Of a stretch of 64,000 nucleotides of DNA, positions 44,176-52,838 are shown in pieces. This DNA comes from JABFRJ01 sp963847145 (GTDB lineage: Bacteria; Pseudomonadota; Alphaproteobacteria; Rhizobiales; Hyphomicrobiaceae): contig CAWJYN010000003.1 in assembly GCA_963847145.1 (NCBI GenBank), positions 1,054,001-1,118,000 of the forward strand, written 5' to 3'. Every line of letters begins with the position of its first letter. The first letter of the stretch is position 1. The notes below the pieces were generated by a model. The model worked only from the letters and a program-made list of their open reading frames with translations, was not told the origin of the DNA and did no database searches. Made by a program: the position numbers and the translations under genes.

Positions 44176-45012
44176 CTACGAACGACCAACGACAAACTTT
44201 CGATCGTGCTGCAGCGATGGCACCTGGCTTCTCGCTTCGGCAACTTTGGTTACGTCGATATCGGCAAACGTTACGCCGGTTTCAAGCCCGCCGGCTTCGG
44301 CAATGATGTCACCCCACGGTGCGACGACCAAGCTATGGCCAAACGTTTCGCGGCCATTCTCATGAGTACCCACCTGGGCTGCAGCGATGACAAAGCAGCC
44401 GGTTTCGATGGCGCGGGCACGCATCAGCGTGTGCCAATGGGCTTGACCCGTCGGCTTGGTGAAGGCTGACGGGATGGCGAGAATGTCGGCGCCGCCCTGG
44501 GCGAGCGCGCGATAGAGGCCGGGGAACCGCAGGTCGTAGCAGATGGTGACGCCAAGCTTGCCCCAGGGCAGATCGGCCACGACGGCTTCGGTACCAGGAC
44601 GAAACACTTTGCTCTCGCGGTAACTCTCGCCATTCGGCAGCTGCACGTCGAACATATGGATCTTGTCGTAGCGAGCGGCGATGGCGCCCTGCGGATTGAT
44701 CAGAATGGCGCGGTTGGCGAGTTGACCCTCTCCGACGGCCACAGCCATAGAGCCGATGTGCAGCCAAACTTTCAGTTCGCGCGCGAGCGAGCGGAAATGA
44801 GCGATGGCGGGATTGCCATCCTCGGGCCGAGTCTCGACCATCTGCTTGGCGCGGTCACGTTCCATCTGCGTTGTGACTTCGGGCGTTTGGATATAGTGCG
44901 CGCCGCCTTTGGCCGCTTGGCGGATCAGCACCGTCGCATCGCGCAGGTTGGTCTCGATGGTGCGGCCGGTGCACATCTGTACGAGGCCGGCGCGGAAGGT
45001 TTTGGCGGTCAT
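44176..45012 (-). CDS. Carbon-nitrogen hydrolase (nitrilase superfamily, Nit-like)
   Basis: 278 residues from the ATG at 45012. The Glu-Lys-Cys triad is visible: Glu in IQTPEVTTQ, Lys in ARYDKIHMFDV, Cys in VTICYDLRFPGLYRAL. The HMFDVQLPNGESYRES and LMRARAIETGCFVIAAAQ blocks match the Nit1/Nit2 branch, whose known task is repair of deaminated glutathione or omega-amidase action. Its start overlaps the end of grxC by 4 bp; a link to glutathione through grxC fits that branch. A much longer frame upstream overlaps grxC and was rejected. Confidence 0.9.
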   Translation of the reverse strand: MTAKTFRAGLVQMCTGRTIETNLRDATVLIRQAAKGGAHYIQTPEVTTQMERDRAKQMVETRPEDGNPAIAHFRSLARELKVWLHIGSMAVAVGEGQLANRAILINPQGAIAARYDKIHMFDVQLPNGESYRESKVFRPGTEAVVADLPWGKLGVTICYDLRFPGLYRALAQGGADILAIPSAFTKPTGQAHWHTLMRARAIETGCFVIAAAQVGTHENGRETFGHSLVVAPWGDIIAEAGGLETGVTFADIDVTKVAEARSQVPSLQHDRKFVVGRS

Positions 45013-45269
45013 GGTGAGGCCTTCAGCAATGGATCGAGTTTTCCGGCACGTTCGAGATCGTAGAGGTCGTCGCAGCCGCCAATGTGGCGATCGCCGATCC
45101 AGATCTGCGGCACCGTGTGGCGGCCGGATTTGACCATCATTGCTTCTCGCGCGCCGGCATCGCGGCTGACGTCGATTTCGGTGTAGGCCACAGCCTTGCG
45201 CTTCAGTAACTGCTTGGCGCTGAGGCAATAGGGGCAGATGGGGGTTGTATAGATCGTAACGACGGGCAT
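45009..45269 (-). CDS. grxC: Glutaredoxin 3
   Basis: 86 residues. The dithiol active site is TPICPYCLSAKQLL, followed by the glutathione-binding TVPQIWIGDRHIGGCDDL. It reduces disulphides and deglutathionylates proteins in the cytoplasm using glutathione. The stop overlaps the nitrilase start (ATGA), showing coupling. In related genomes comF commonly precedes it; here two other genes lie between. Confidence 0.94.
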   Translation of the reverse strand: MPVVTIYTTPICPYCLSAKQLLKRKAVAYTEIDVSRDAGAREAMMVKSGRHTVPQIWIGDRHIGGCDDLYDLERAGKLDPLLKASP

Positions 45270-45361
45270 GGATCGTGTCTCGCGCGCGCAAACCAGCGCA
45301 ACGGCTTGCCGCGCTCAACTCCTGTGTTCCATATAAGTTCCGGGCGGTCAAAATCCAAGCG

Positions 45362-46057
45362 TCAAGCGACTGGCCTTTGTGGCGGGTAGAACCGGCTGAG
45401 CGTTCCCGGCGAGAGACCTGCGTAGTAACCAGCCACAATGAGCGCATTGCGGAGCTGGCCAGCAACGACGCCCCGCGACTTGTAGCGCCTTGCTGACGTC
45501 AGAACATGCTCCCTGAGCTTGACAAAGCCCCCGGCGCGCACCAGCCGAGCGCGTAGTTCCACGTCCTCCAAAAAAAGCTGATCGGGGACGCCGCCCAACG
45601 TCTGAAGTGTACTGCGTCTGACGAAGAACCCCTGATCACCAAAGGTGGTCAGCGGCGTCTCGAACCGCGTAAACCATGCAGACAGATCCAGCAGCCACGA
45701 CCTCTCGTCGAACCGCAGACGGAAGCAGCCGCCAACAACCTCCCGGGATTGCAGTGCCCGGCGGATGTAAGCGACAGCATCGCGCGGCGGAACGGTATCG
45801 GCATGCAGAAGAAACAATACCGGAGCGGTTGACGCAGCCGTCGCAGCGCGCAGCTGCTTGCCTCTGCCGCGATGGCCTTCGATACAGGTGACGCCGGGAA
45901 AGCGGCGGACAATCGCAACCGTGTCGTCAGAACTGCCGCCGTCGGCGACGACGACCTCTGCGAATCCCATCGCGGCGAGCCCGGTCAACAGGCTCCCGAT
46001 GCGTTCGGCTTCGTTGAGCGTCGGAATGAGAACCGCGATGGCCGTATCATCGGACAT
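45362..46057 (-). CDS. Family 2 glycosyltransferase (TIGR04283-like)
   Basis: 231 residues. The nucleotide-sugar fold is clear: AVLIPTLNEAERIGSLLTGL, VVVADGGSSDDTVAIVRRF and LLHADTVPPRDAV (the DxD-like element is HAD). FGDQGFFVRRSTLQTLGGVPDQLFLEDVELRARLVRAG is typical of the TIGR04283 group, some of which are assigned to arsenosugar synthesis; without arsenic genes nearby that role is not inferred. It overlaps the end of the SRPBCC gene by 11 bp, indicating co-expression. Confidence 0.87.
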   Translation of the reverse strand: MSDDTAIAVLIPTLNEAERIGSLLTGLAAMGFAEVVVADGGSSDDTVAIVRRFPGVTCIEGHRGRGKQLRAATAASTAPVLFLLHADTVPPRDAVAYIRRALQSREVVGGCFRLRFDERSWLLDLSAWFTRFETPLTTFGDQGFFVRRSTLQTLGGVPDQLFLEDVELRARLVRAGGFVKLREHVLTSARRYKSRGVVAGQLRNALIVAGYYAGLSPGTLSRFYPPQRPVA

Positions 46058-46652
46058 TTCGCGCCTCGGCTTCAGCCTGCAGAGCCTTCATGACCCGCGT
46101 CACATCCGTTTCGATGGCCGAGCGGACGAGCACGCCGGGCAACGGCACCCCCAGATCGACGACAGCGCTGTACTGCAATTGGGTAGCGCGTCCGCCGTCG
46201 CGTGCGCTCAACTGCCATTTGCCCTCAAGCGATTTGAGATCGCCGGAGATACGCGAAAAGCGGATGGAAATGGGCCGTTGATACTCGGAGCGGAAGACAG
46301 AGCGCACCGTCGGCAAAAGCGCTGACCAGGCAACGATGTGCTCACGGACGTCCCATAGGCCAGCCGGATCGCGCTGAATGACGCGGCAGGTCTTCAACCC
46401 ACTGACGATGCGCAAGCTCACGCTGCAGTCCAGCATGCTTTGCCAAACCGTCTCGGCCGTTGCCTTGATGACGATCTGCGCTTCGATGCGGCCACCGGAA
46501 CGATCGCCGTCTGCTACAACGCTGACGGTAGGCTCGCGCGCTGCCTGTTGGGCATGCGCGAGACCCATTGCAATTGTGACGTTCAGGAGCAGAACGACGA
46601 TCAAGGCGCCGAGGCATGTCAAGCTGTGCTGCCGGAGGGTGCTGAACATCAC
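46047..46652 (-). CDS. SRPBCC-fold protein, exported
   Basis: 201 residues. An N-terminal hydrophobic helix (LTCLGALIVVLLLNVTIAMGLAHA) gives a signal peptide cleaved after AHA. The mature part starts with GGRIEAQIVIKATAETVWQSMLDC, continues VSGLKTCRVIQRDPAGLWDVREHIV, and ends with a long helix: a START-like SRPBCC lipid or ligand pocket of the cyclase/dehydrase type. The ligand is unknown. The downstream overlap with the glycosyltransferase suggests a joint task in the envelope. Confidence 0.8.
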   Translation of the reverse strand: MMFSTLRQHSLTCLGALIVVLLLNVTIAMGLAHAQQAAREPTVSVVADGDRSGGRIEAQIVIKATAETVWQSMLDCSVSLRIVSGLKTCRVIQRDPAGLWDVREHIVAWSALLPTVRSVFRSEYQRPISIRFSRISGDLKSLEGKWQLSARDGGRATQLQYSAVVDLGVPLPGVLVRSAIETDVTRVMKALQAEAEARNVR

Positions 46653-46807
46653 AGACCTGCTGCCTCATCGGACGCCGGCGAACCGAGCATTTGCTGCCTT
46701 CGCTCACTCGACGACAGAAACCAGTCAGTCTGCAAATCAACGCCTCGTGACACGCCTGTGATCGCGCTGTCGTGATGCAGGCACCAGCGGCGGGCGTAAC
46801 TGTCCGC

Positions 46808-47656
46808 TCACGGCACCATGGCCACATCGCCGGCGACCAAGCAGACGGCAAGGACGTCGACGCGGGCGGCGCCGGCGCGCTTCAAGGCGCGGGCGCAGGC
46901 ATTGGCGGTGGCGCCGGTGGTGATGACGTCGTCGATGAGCAGAATGCTGGCGCCTTGGATCCGGGCGCGGCGGCGCTTCAGTACGGCAAATGCGCCGTCC
47001 ATGTTGTCGCGGCGTTGAGCACGAGTGAGACCGACTTGCGGTTTGGTGGCGCGGCGGCGGCGGAGCGAGGTGGTATCGACTGCGACGCCGGTGCGACGGC
47101 CGAGTTCGTGGGCGAGGATCGCGGCTTGGTTGAACTTGCGCCAGAACAGGCGGCGGCGGCTCATGGGCACGGGCAGTATAAGGTGGGTGTCGGAGAGGAG
47201 TTCGCTACCGGCGGCGGTCAACCAGTTGCCAAGCAAAACGCGCACCTCCTGCCGGTCAGCGTACTTGAAGTCGTGGACCAGCTTGCGGGCAGTGCCGGCG
47301 TAGTGGGCTGCGGCACGGGCACGGTCATAGTCGGGCGGATCGGCGAGGGCGGCGGCGGAGACGCTCGGGCCGCCGGTATCGAAGGGGAGCGGGATGCCTA
47401 TCCGCTCACATAGCGGCGTACGAATAAAGGCGATGTCGCGCCAGCAGACCGGACACAGCGCGTGATGATCGGCGAGTGCGGCGCGGCAGCCGAGGCAAAC
47501 GGGCGGGACGACCAAGTTGGAAATTGCAAACACGCCGCTGCCAAACCAGGATCGAAGACCCGTTTGAGGACGCGACAGTGTCTTGGAGCTTGGCATCGAG
47601 ACCGGCCGCTCAACCACGTGATCCAGTACATTCTCACGAGTTGCTGCTGCTGTCAT
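46808..47656 (-). CDS. ComF family protein
   Basis: About 282 residues with the start set at 47656; 47596 and 47758 are alternatives. The N-terminal double zinc ribbon has VCLGCRAALADHHALCPVCW. The C-terminal phosphoribosyltransferase domain has DTHLILPVPMSRRRLFWRKFNQAAILA and the PRPP loop ILLIDDVITTGATANACARAL. ComF proteins belong to DNA-uptake competence machinery in some bacteria, but in Alphaproteobacteria the role is mostly unknown. It lies upstream of the SRPBCC gene by about 155 bp, in the region usually held by grxC. Confidence 0.9.
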   Translation of the reverse strand: MTAAATRENVLDHVVERPVSMPSSKTLSRPQTGLRSWFGSGVFAISNLVVPPVCLGCRAALADHHALCPVCWRDIAFIRTPLCERIGIPLPFDTGGPSVSAAALADPPDYDRARAAAHYAGTARKLVHDFKYADRQEVRVLLGNWLTAAGSELLSDTHLILPVPMSRRRLFWRKFNQAAILAHELGRRTGVAVDTTSLRRRRATKPQVGLTRAQRRDNMDGAFAVLKRRRARIQGASILLIDDVITTGATANACARALKRAGAARVDVLAVCLVAGDVAMVP

Positions 47657-47939
47657 CGGCGGCGCATGGTCAAGCGGCCTACAACGCGCAGACGGCCCAT
47701 GCCTGCACCACAAATGCAAACAAGGCGTTACCATTCCAATCCGCCAGAAAGACGGCATTTACACTGTCCTTGCAGTATTTTTATCGCCGTCTTGAACGCC
47801 CACCGGCCGATGCCCACGTCTCAGACAGCGCGGTACGGTGATCCCGGAATTCGCCGCCGGTCACCGCAAGTTAATGCGATTTCAAGTGATTACGCCCACA
47901 GTGCCGCGCATCTGAGGCTCAGCTTCACAAAGGCACACC

Positions 47940-49001
47940 ATGAGCGACGTTTCCCCTTCGGACCGTCCCACCCCAAAGAAGCCCGCCTGGGGCGGCGGCA
48001 GTTTCAAGCCACCTTTTGAGACACCGTCCGGGTTCAGTTTGCCACCGATTGGGAAAAGCCGGTTGATCGGTGTCGGCCTTGTGGCCGTGCTCGGGTATCT
48101 GGCCTCGCAGAGCTATTTCACGGTTGATCCAGCAGAGCGCGCGATGGTGCGCTTCCTCGGCAAGGTGACCAGCGACAAGCCACTTGGGCCGGGCCTGCAT
48201 TTCCGGTCGCCATTCTTCACCCATGTCGACCGGGCACAGGTCAGCCTGACCAACCTGCACCTCCCGGTGTTCAGCGTGAACACCATCGACAATCAGAAGA
48301 TCGATCTCGACATCAACGTGTCGTATCTGGTGCCGGAGAGCGCGGTCTTCCACCTGCTGTACGAGGTGGGCCGCAGCGGCAGTGCCGACATCCGCGACAA
48401 CATCGTGCCCGTCGTGCAGGACCGCATCAGCCGCATATTCTCGATCAAGAATACCAACAACATCTCGGAACTCCGCGAAGGCATCCAAGCGGAGACGACG
48501 AACGCAGTACGCGTTGCACTGAAAGACCTCTTCAGAATCGACTTGCAGAGCTTACAAATCGCCAAAATCATCTACAGCCCTGCGTTTATCCAATCGAACG
48601 AGCGTTCGGTGCTGGCGAAGAACGAAGCAATTGCGGAAGAGAACCGCGTGAAGGTGGCCGAGTTCCAAGCCAAGCAAAAGGTGACCACCGCGGAAGGCGA
48701 AGCGCAGCAGGCGCGCGCGCGGGCCTCTGGCGATGCCGACGCGTTGCGGTTCCGCGCGCAGGCCGAGAAAGAAGCAGCAACGCTGCAGGGCCAAGGCGCG
48801 CAGGCGCGCTACAAGTCGGAGATCGATGGTGCCGGTGGCTTCGAGAATTACATCTCGGTGCTGAACGCGCAGGCGCGGCTTCGCTGGGATGGCGTCGCAC
48901 CCCGCTTCGTGATGGGCGGGGATAAGGGTGCCCCGACCTTTTTGATGTCGCTACCCGAAACCGAGACGCGTGCGGCCGTGGCGGCGCAGCCGAAGCGGTG
49001 A
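47940..49001 (+). CDS. SPFH/prohibitin-family membrane protein (HflK-like)
   Basis: 353 residues. A Pro/Gly-rich cytoplasmic start (KKPAWGGGSFKPPFE) is followed by one membrane helix (LIGVGLVAVLGYLASQSYF, ~42-60) and the SPFH domain (residues ~62-235: VDPAERAMVRFLGKV, GPGLHFRSPFFTHVDRAQ). A long Ala/Glu coiled coil (~215-290) is next. The N-terminus and domain order resemble HflK, which with HflC restrains the FtsH protease; no second SPFH gene is adjacent, so a single prohibitin-like ring is as likely. Confidence 0.87.
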   Translation: MSDVSPSDRPTPKKPAWGGGSFKPPFETPSGFSLPPIGKSRLIGVGLVAVLGYLASQSYFTVDPAERAMVRFLGKVTSDKPLGPGLHFRSPFFTHVDRAQVSLTNLHLPVFSVNTIDNQKIDLDINVSYLVPESAVFHLLYEVGRSGSADIRDNIVPVVQDRISRIFSIKNTNNISELREGIQAETTNAVRVALKDLFRIDLQSLQIAKIIYSPAFIQSNERSVLAKNEAIAEENRVKVAEFQAKQKVTTAEGEAQQARARASGDADALRFRAQAEKEAATLQGQGAQARYKSEIDGAGGFENYISVLNAQARLRWDGVAPRFVMGGDKGAPTFLMSLPETETRAAVAAQPKR

Positions 49002-49160
49002 TGGGATTGCATTGCGGTGCAGCGTGGCGTACGGGCCGCCACCCTAGGCGCACGGCTCTGCTTTGCTGACATTGTTGGTAGTGATATCGTCGACGGTCTG
49101 TTGACAGAGCGCCGACACTTCTCCAACGCTCACGGCGTGACTGTCTTCAAGGAGATGACA

Positions 49161-49322
49161 ATGCGCACCAAAATTGTTGCACTACTCATGATCTCATTGT
49201 TCGTGGCTGTGAACGTCATTGCCTCGACCTACGCGGAAGCGGCCGGCAATGGGAGCGGGAGCGGTGGCAATCCGTTTAACTGCAAGAACAAACCCGACCA
49301 GCCGAAGTGCAAGAAGAAGTAA
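49161..49322 (+). CDS. Small exported Lys/Gly-rich peptide
   Basis: 53 residues. MRTKIVALLMISLFVAVNVIASTYAEA is a signal peptide; the mature peptide is only ~25 residues, reading GNGSGSGGNPFNCKNKPDQ, then PKCKKK, with two Cys that could pair. AAGGAGATG is a fitting Shine-Dalgarno 8 bp before the ATG. Not recognised. It stands 160 bp behind the SPFH gene. Confidence 0.6.
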   Translation: MRTKIVALLMISLFVAVNVIASTYAEAAGNGSGSGGNPFNCKNKPDQPKCKKK

Positions 49323-49384
49323 ACTTGCAAACCCTACCGAACGCGTCATCGCGATTGCCGCTTTTGAAATTTGGCTTTGTTTGC

Positions 49385-49410
49385 GGCGCGCTCACACGTG
49401 TGAGTGCGCC
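49385..49410. terminator. Palindrome between convergent genes, probable terminator
   Basis: GGCGCGCTCACACGTGTGAG then TGCGCC is a near-perfect 26-bp palindrome with one mismatched pair, followed by GTTTCC on the plus strand. It lies between the small exported peptide gene and the end of the TauE gene and probably ends transcripts from both sides. Confidence 0.6.
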
Positions 49411-49421
49411 GTTTCCAATTC

Positions 49422-50171
49422 CTACACGCGAGGCCAGAGCACGAGCGCGCTGCCTTGCGCGAGATAGACGATCGCGATCGTCGTGACGATGCGGTTGGCC
49501 CAGCGGCGATACTGCGTGTCGGTGAGGCGGTCGAGGATGGGGCGGGCCGCCGTGGTGCCCACGACGGAGGCGGCGATGGCGGCGCTGGCCATGACCGGAT
49601 CGAGCCCGGCGGCCTGATCGACCAGGCCGCCGAAGTAGACGAACTTGGCGCCATGATTGACGACCTGGCAAACGGCCTTGGTGGCGATGATCTGCCGGCG
49701 TTCCAGGCCGCCGCCGAGGAAGAAGCTATCGATCAGCGGCCCCGTCGCGCCCGACAGCAGCATCAACACGGTTGAGACCGCGCCACACAGAAAGCCATCC
49801 AGCCAGCGCCCAGGATCGGGCTTTATTCCGGCTGGAAGCACGCGCACCATGAACGGCGACAGCCCGAGCAGAATGAACACCAGCGGCTTGGGCGGAACGT
49901 AGCGCCATAAGCTCATAACGCAGAAGGCCGCCACACACCCGGAGACAAACCTCAGGGCAGCAGGCCAGTGGACATGCTTCCACCACAGCACGCCGCGCCA
50001 GCCGTTCGACGCCATCTGCGTGACGGCATGCAGCGCCATCGCTTCGGGCAGCGGCAATAGATAGAGCAGCACGCCGATCAGGATCAGCCCGCCGGCCATG
50101 CCGAAGATGCCCGACAGGAACGACGTGCCGACCATCAGCGCGAGCACGGCGAGCATGAGTTGTGGCGTCAT
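49422..50171 (-). CDS. TauE/SafE family anion/sulfite exporter
   Basis: 249 residues from the ATG at 50171, with seven to eight hydrophobic helices. The repeat motif GTSFLSGIFGMAGGLILIGVLL near the N-terminus and the second half around GATGPLIDSFFLGGGLERRQIIATKAVCQ are characteristic of the TauE/SafE family. Members export sulfite, sulfoacetate or other organic anions; the substrate is not known here. The M20 hydrolase gene lies 34 bp upstream on the same strand, so the two may be transcribed together. Confidence 0.88.
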   Translation of the reverse strand: MTPQLMLAVLALMVGTSFLSGIFGMAGGLILIGVLLYLLPLPEAMALHAVTQMASNGWRGVLWWKHVHWPAALRFVSGCVAAFCVMSLWRYVPPKPLVFILLGLSPFMVRVLPAGIKPDPGRWLDGFLCGAVSTVLMLLSGATGPLIDSFFLGGGLERRQIIATKAVCQVVNHGAKFVYFGGLVDQAAGLDPVMASAAIAASVVGTTAARPILDRLTDTQYRRWANRIVTTIAIVYLAQGSALVLWPRV

Positions 50172-50205
50172 ATGGCAGGCTCTCCGGACGCCGCATTCGC
50201 TCTTG

Positions 50206-51447
50206 TCATCCTGCGCTTGCCAAAATCCCCGCACACGCGCTCGCAAACACCTGCGCGCCGGTGATGATGTCTTCGTCCGCCGTGTTCTCGGTCCAGTGGT
50301 GTGAGATGCCGCCGATGGAGGGGACAAACAGCATAGCTGAGGGCATAGCGGCTGATAGGACCTGCGCGTCGTGACCGGCGCCACTCGGTATCCGGACAGA
50401 CTTGCCGCTGGCGTGGATTATGGCGGCCTTCTCGATGGCGGACTGGAAGGCCTGGTCCATGAGTGCCGGCGTGCTGCCGCGCAGCTTGATCACTTCGATG
50501 GGGCAGGGGCCGGCTTTATCGTGCGCGGCGGCGATCTCGCGCAGCATGGCTTCGAGGCGGGCGAGCAAGACCGGATCATCGTCGCGGAACTGGAAGAGCA
50601 CTTCGGCGCGGCCGGGGATAATGCTCGGTGCGCCGGGTTCGAGCGCAATGCGGCCGGTAGTGCGGACGGTTCGCGGGCCGCCGTTTTGCTCGAAGGCCTC
50701 GTCGAGCGCCATCAGCAGCTTCACGGCTGCGAGGCCAGCGTCGCGGCGGATGGCCATGCGGGTGGTGCCAGCGTGATTCTGGGTGCCGGTGATGATGATC
50801 TTGAACTGCCAGATGCCAACGATCGACGTGACGACGCCGATTTTGAGGTTATGGGCCTCAAGCCAATCGCCTTGTTCGATGTGCGCTTCGAAGTAACCGA
50901 TGTGGCGGCCCTTCTCGACTGTAACGCGGGGGCGGCCGGCGTAGCCTGCTTCGGCAAGGGCGCCACGCAACGTCCGGCCCAATGTGCGGTCAACCGCTTT
51001 GTCGAGTTCGGCGTCGCCAACGTCGCCGACGTAGCTGCCGGAGCCGAGGAAGTTGCCGAAGTGGCCTTCCTCATCGCACCAGGCGGCGACCTCGACGGCA
51101 CCTGCGAAGCCCTGCGCGTTGTTGAGCACGCGGGCCGCTTCGAGGGCGTAGACAACGCCGAGCGGGCCATCGAGCCAGCCGGCTTCGTTTTGGCTTTCGA
51201 GATGCGAACCAGCGAGCAATTTGGGTCCGGACTTGCTGGAGACGCCGAACACGTTGGCGATGCCGTCGATGGTGGGGGTTAGGCCAGCCTTGGGCAGTTC
51301 GGCCGCTAGCCAATCAAGCGACTGGATATGCTCTTTCGACAGGGTCGGCCGATGCACGCCGGTTTTAAAGGCGCCCATCTGGCGCAATGTGGTGAGGTCG
51401 CCGATGACGCGGGCGGGATCGATCTTGTCGGCGATAGGAGATGGCAT
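50206..51447 (-). CDS. M20-family amidohydrolase (N-carbamoyl-L-amino acid hydrolase / allantoate amidohydrolase-like)
   Basis: 413 residues. The metal-site segments are LLAGSHLESQNEAGWLDGPL, EVAAWCDEEGHFGNFLGSGS and later GAGHDAQVLSAAMP; dimerisation-domain sequence ITGTQNHAGTTRMAIRRDA lies in the middle. Enzymes of this group cleave ureido or amide bonds in purine or pyrimidine breakdown and in hydantoin metabolism. In the first metal motif it has Glu where most have Asp (SHLE, not SHLD). It probably forms an operon with the exporter gene, which could remove the product. Confidence 0.88.
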   Translation of the reverse strand: MPSPIADKIDPARVIGDLTTLRQMGAFKTGVHRPTLSKEHIQSLDWLAAELPKAGLTPTIDGIANVFGVSSKSGPKLLAGSHLESQNEAGWLDGPLGVVYALEAARVLNNAQGFAGAVEVAAWCDEEGHFGNFLGSGSYVGDVGDAELDKAVDRTLGRTLRGALAEAGYAGRPRVTVEKGRHIGYFEAHIEQGDWLEAHNLKIGVVTSIVGIWQFKIIITGTQNHAGTTRMAIRRDAGLAAVKLLMALDEAFEQNGGPRTVRTTGRIALEPGAPSIIPGRAEVLFQFRDDDPVLLARLEAMLREIAAAHDKAGPCPIEVIKLRGSTPALMDQAFQSAIEKAAIIHASGKSVRIPSGAGHDAQVLSAAMPSAMLFVPSIGGISHHWTENTADEDIITGAQVFASACAGILASAG

Positions 51448-51925
51448 GCGTGTGCTCCACGGTGTTGATATGCGGCCACCTTATGGACAGTCGGCTGCGG
51501 GCGGCAACTCTCTTGCGCTTGGTCTTTGCTGCGCGTCGCACGGCCGCCCCAATTCGATCCTCTGCGCGCCGCAAAGAGTTGGCATCTAGACTGTCGAGTG
51601 CTTGATCCGGCCCGCCGATCTCTCCGATCCGGTCCCCCCAGCCCGGTTTCTTGTTCTGATTTTTCGAGGTCTCTCCTCGGTCCGGATCAAGCCTCTCTCC
51701 GATTTTGATGATGGTGAGCGCATTGGCTTCGCGCCGCATCAGACGTGTGCGTTTTGCAACACTTGAAGCGAAACAACAAAAACATTGCAATCCAATAGCT
51801 TGGATTATTCAACCGCGCACAACTGTTAACTCCGGGTTAACACTCTCGGGGCATGCGTTGTTATGTCAGCCGTTCCTGAATCGGACCCGGTCTGACGTAT
51901 TGGGCAACCTGAAAGGAAAACTCCC
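51448..51925. other. Non-coding region upstream of the histone-like gene, with a long-range inverted repeat
   Basis: 478 bp without a convincing gene. It contains GCTTGATCCGG (51600-51610) and its exact complement at 51682-51692. Inside that frame are further short stems, such as CGAGG-TCTCT-CCTCG around 51665-51679. It could be a structured RNA, a MITE or a recombination remnant. Downstream the sequence becomes AT-richer toward the histone-like gene. Confidence 0.5.
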
Positions 51926-52096
51926 ATGGCGAAGACCGTTGTGAAGACCAAAGCCAAGAAAGTTTCTGCAAAGCGTAAGGTGAAGGCCGTTGCCAGCGTA
52001 AAGCGCGCCGGCGCTGCTCGCCGCTCGACCAAGAAGAAGGCTGTGCGCAAGCCGGCTGCTCGCAAGACTGTGCGTAAGGCTGCCAAGAAAGCCTGA
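51926..52096 (+). CDS. Small Lys/Ala/Arg-rich histone H1-like protein
   Basis: 56 residues, beginning MAKTVVKTKAKKVSAKRKVK and ending RKTVRKAAKKA: over half of it is Lys, Arg and Ala, without acidic residues. It is preceded by AAAGGAAAA. Such peptides resemble the C-terminal tails of eukaryotic H1 and bacterial HC1-like proteins, and presumably bind and compact DNA. The composition is the only evidence. A much smaller relative follows 650 bp later. Confidence 0.75.
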   Translation: MAKTVVKTKAKKVSAKRKVKAVASVKRAGAARRSTKKKAVRKPAARKTVRKAAKKA

Positions 52097-52748
52097 TATG
52101 CGCGCCCCGGTCTTTCCGGGGTGATGAGAGAGGGCGGGATTGGGCAAAAGCCCGCCAAGGATCACCCGGCCGGGGCCACGTGAAACGTGGTCGCCGGCCG
52201 AGCGCTTTTTTGGGATACCCATGACAGTGCTGCGACGCGTGTCGCGCTCCGCGCTTGTCTTGGCAGTGACGCCCCAGATATTAGCGTCGTCTCATGATGG
52301 CCGATTGATCAGCGTCACTTTCGTGCTGCGCCACAGGCATCAACGAGCACGGGCTCTGATAGCGCAGCGATTGACGCGCCTGTTCCAGACGATATCGCGA
52401 TCACCACCGAACACTTTCGATCCACGCCGCTTGACGCGTGCTGTTGGAGCCATGGCGTTGGTTGATTGCCTGGGCGCAGCTCTGTGATGATTCGCATCCT
52501 CGGCGTGATTCGTTGCTGCTTTCAGCCTGAAAAACGGATTGATAGAGCAGTGAACTCATCGCGCACTTTACCTATCTCGATCTAAAACACTGGTTTCGCA
52601 TGCGAAATTGTGGATTGAATGCAACACTTTCGCGCTCCAATCCAAAAACCAGCGTGCAAATCGCTTTTTGTTGTCAACATCGAAATAAAAAAAGTGCATA
52701 GTTGACTTGTTCGAAATCACTCGAACGTTTTTCAGAGAGGGATATCCC
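52097..52748. other. Non-coding region between the two histone-like genes, with hairpins and a palindrome
   Basis: Three stems follow the first gene: CCCCGG-TCTTT-CCGGGG (52105-52121), GGCGGG/CCCGCC (52133-52156) and a long GGCCGG...GCCGGCC stem (~52165-52200) followed by TTTTTT, the likely terminator. Further on is a perfect 14-bp palindrome, TTTCGCATGCGAAA (52593-52606). GTTCGA-AATCAC-TCGAAC (52709-52726) overlaps a likely promoter (TTGACT near 52702). A 115-codon frame at 52140-52487 runs through the terminator and is not called. Confidence 0.5.
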
Positions 52749-52838
52749 ATGGCTAAGGCCGCTGCAAAGAAGAAAGTCGCCGCTAAGAAGGTTGCCAAGA
52801 AGGCTCCGGCCAAGAAGGCTGCTGCGAAGCGCCGTTGA
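52749..52838 (+). CDS. Miniature Lys/Ala-rich histone-like peptide
   Basis: 29 residues, MAKAAAKKKVAAKKVAKKAP then AKKAAAKRR, composed almost only of Lys, Ala and a few Val, Arg and Pro. GAGAGGGATATCCC places a Shine-Dalgarno 8-9 nt upstream. Very short Lys/Ala-rich genes of this kind are found in Bradyrhizobium-like genomes; the role is probably DNA binding but is inferred from composition. Confidence 0.6.
   Translation: MAKAAAKKKVAAKKVAKKAPAKKAAAKRR

Noticed and set aside
44176..45465. Single 429-residue protein covering nitrilase and grxC
   Set aside because: The upstream part is a frame-shifted reading of grxC; the nitrilase proper begins at 45012.
52140..52487. 115-codon plus-strand frame between the histone-like genes
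   Set aside because: It starts within a terminator hairpin and reads as random Arg-rich sequence.
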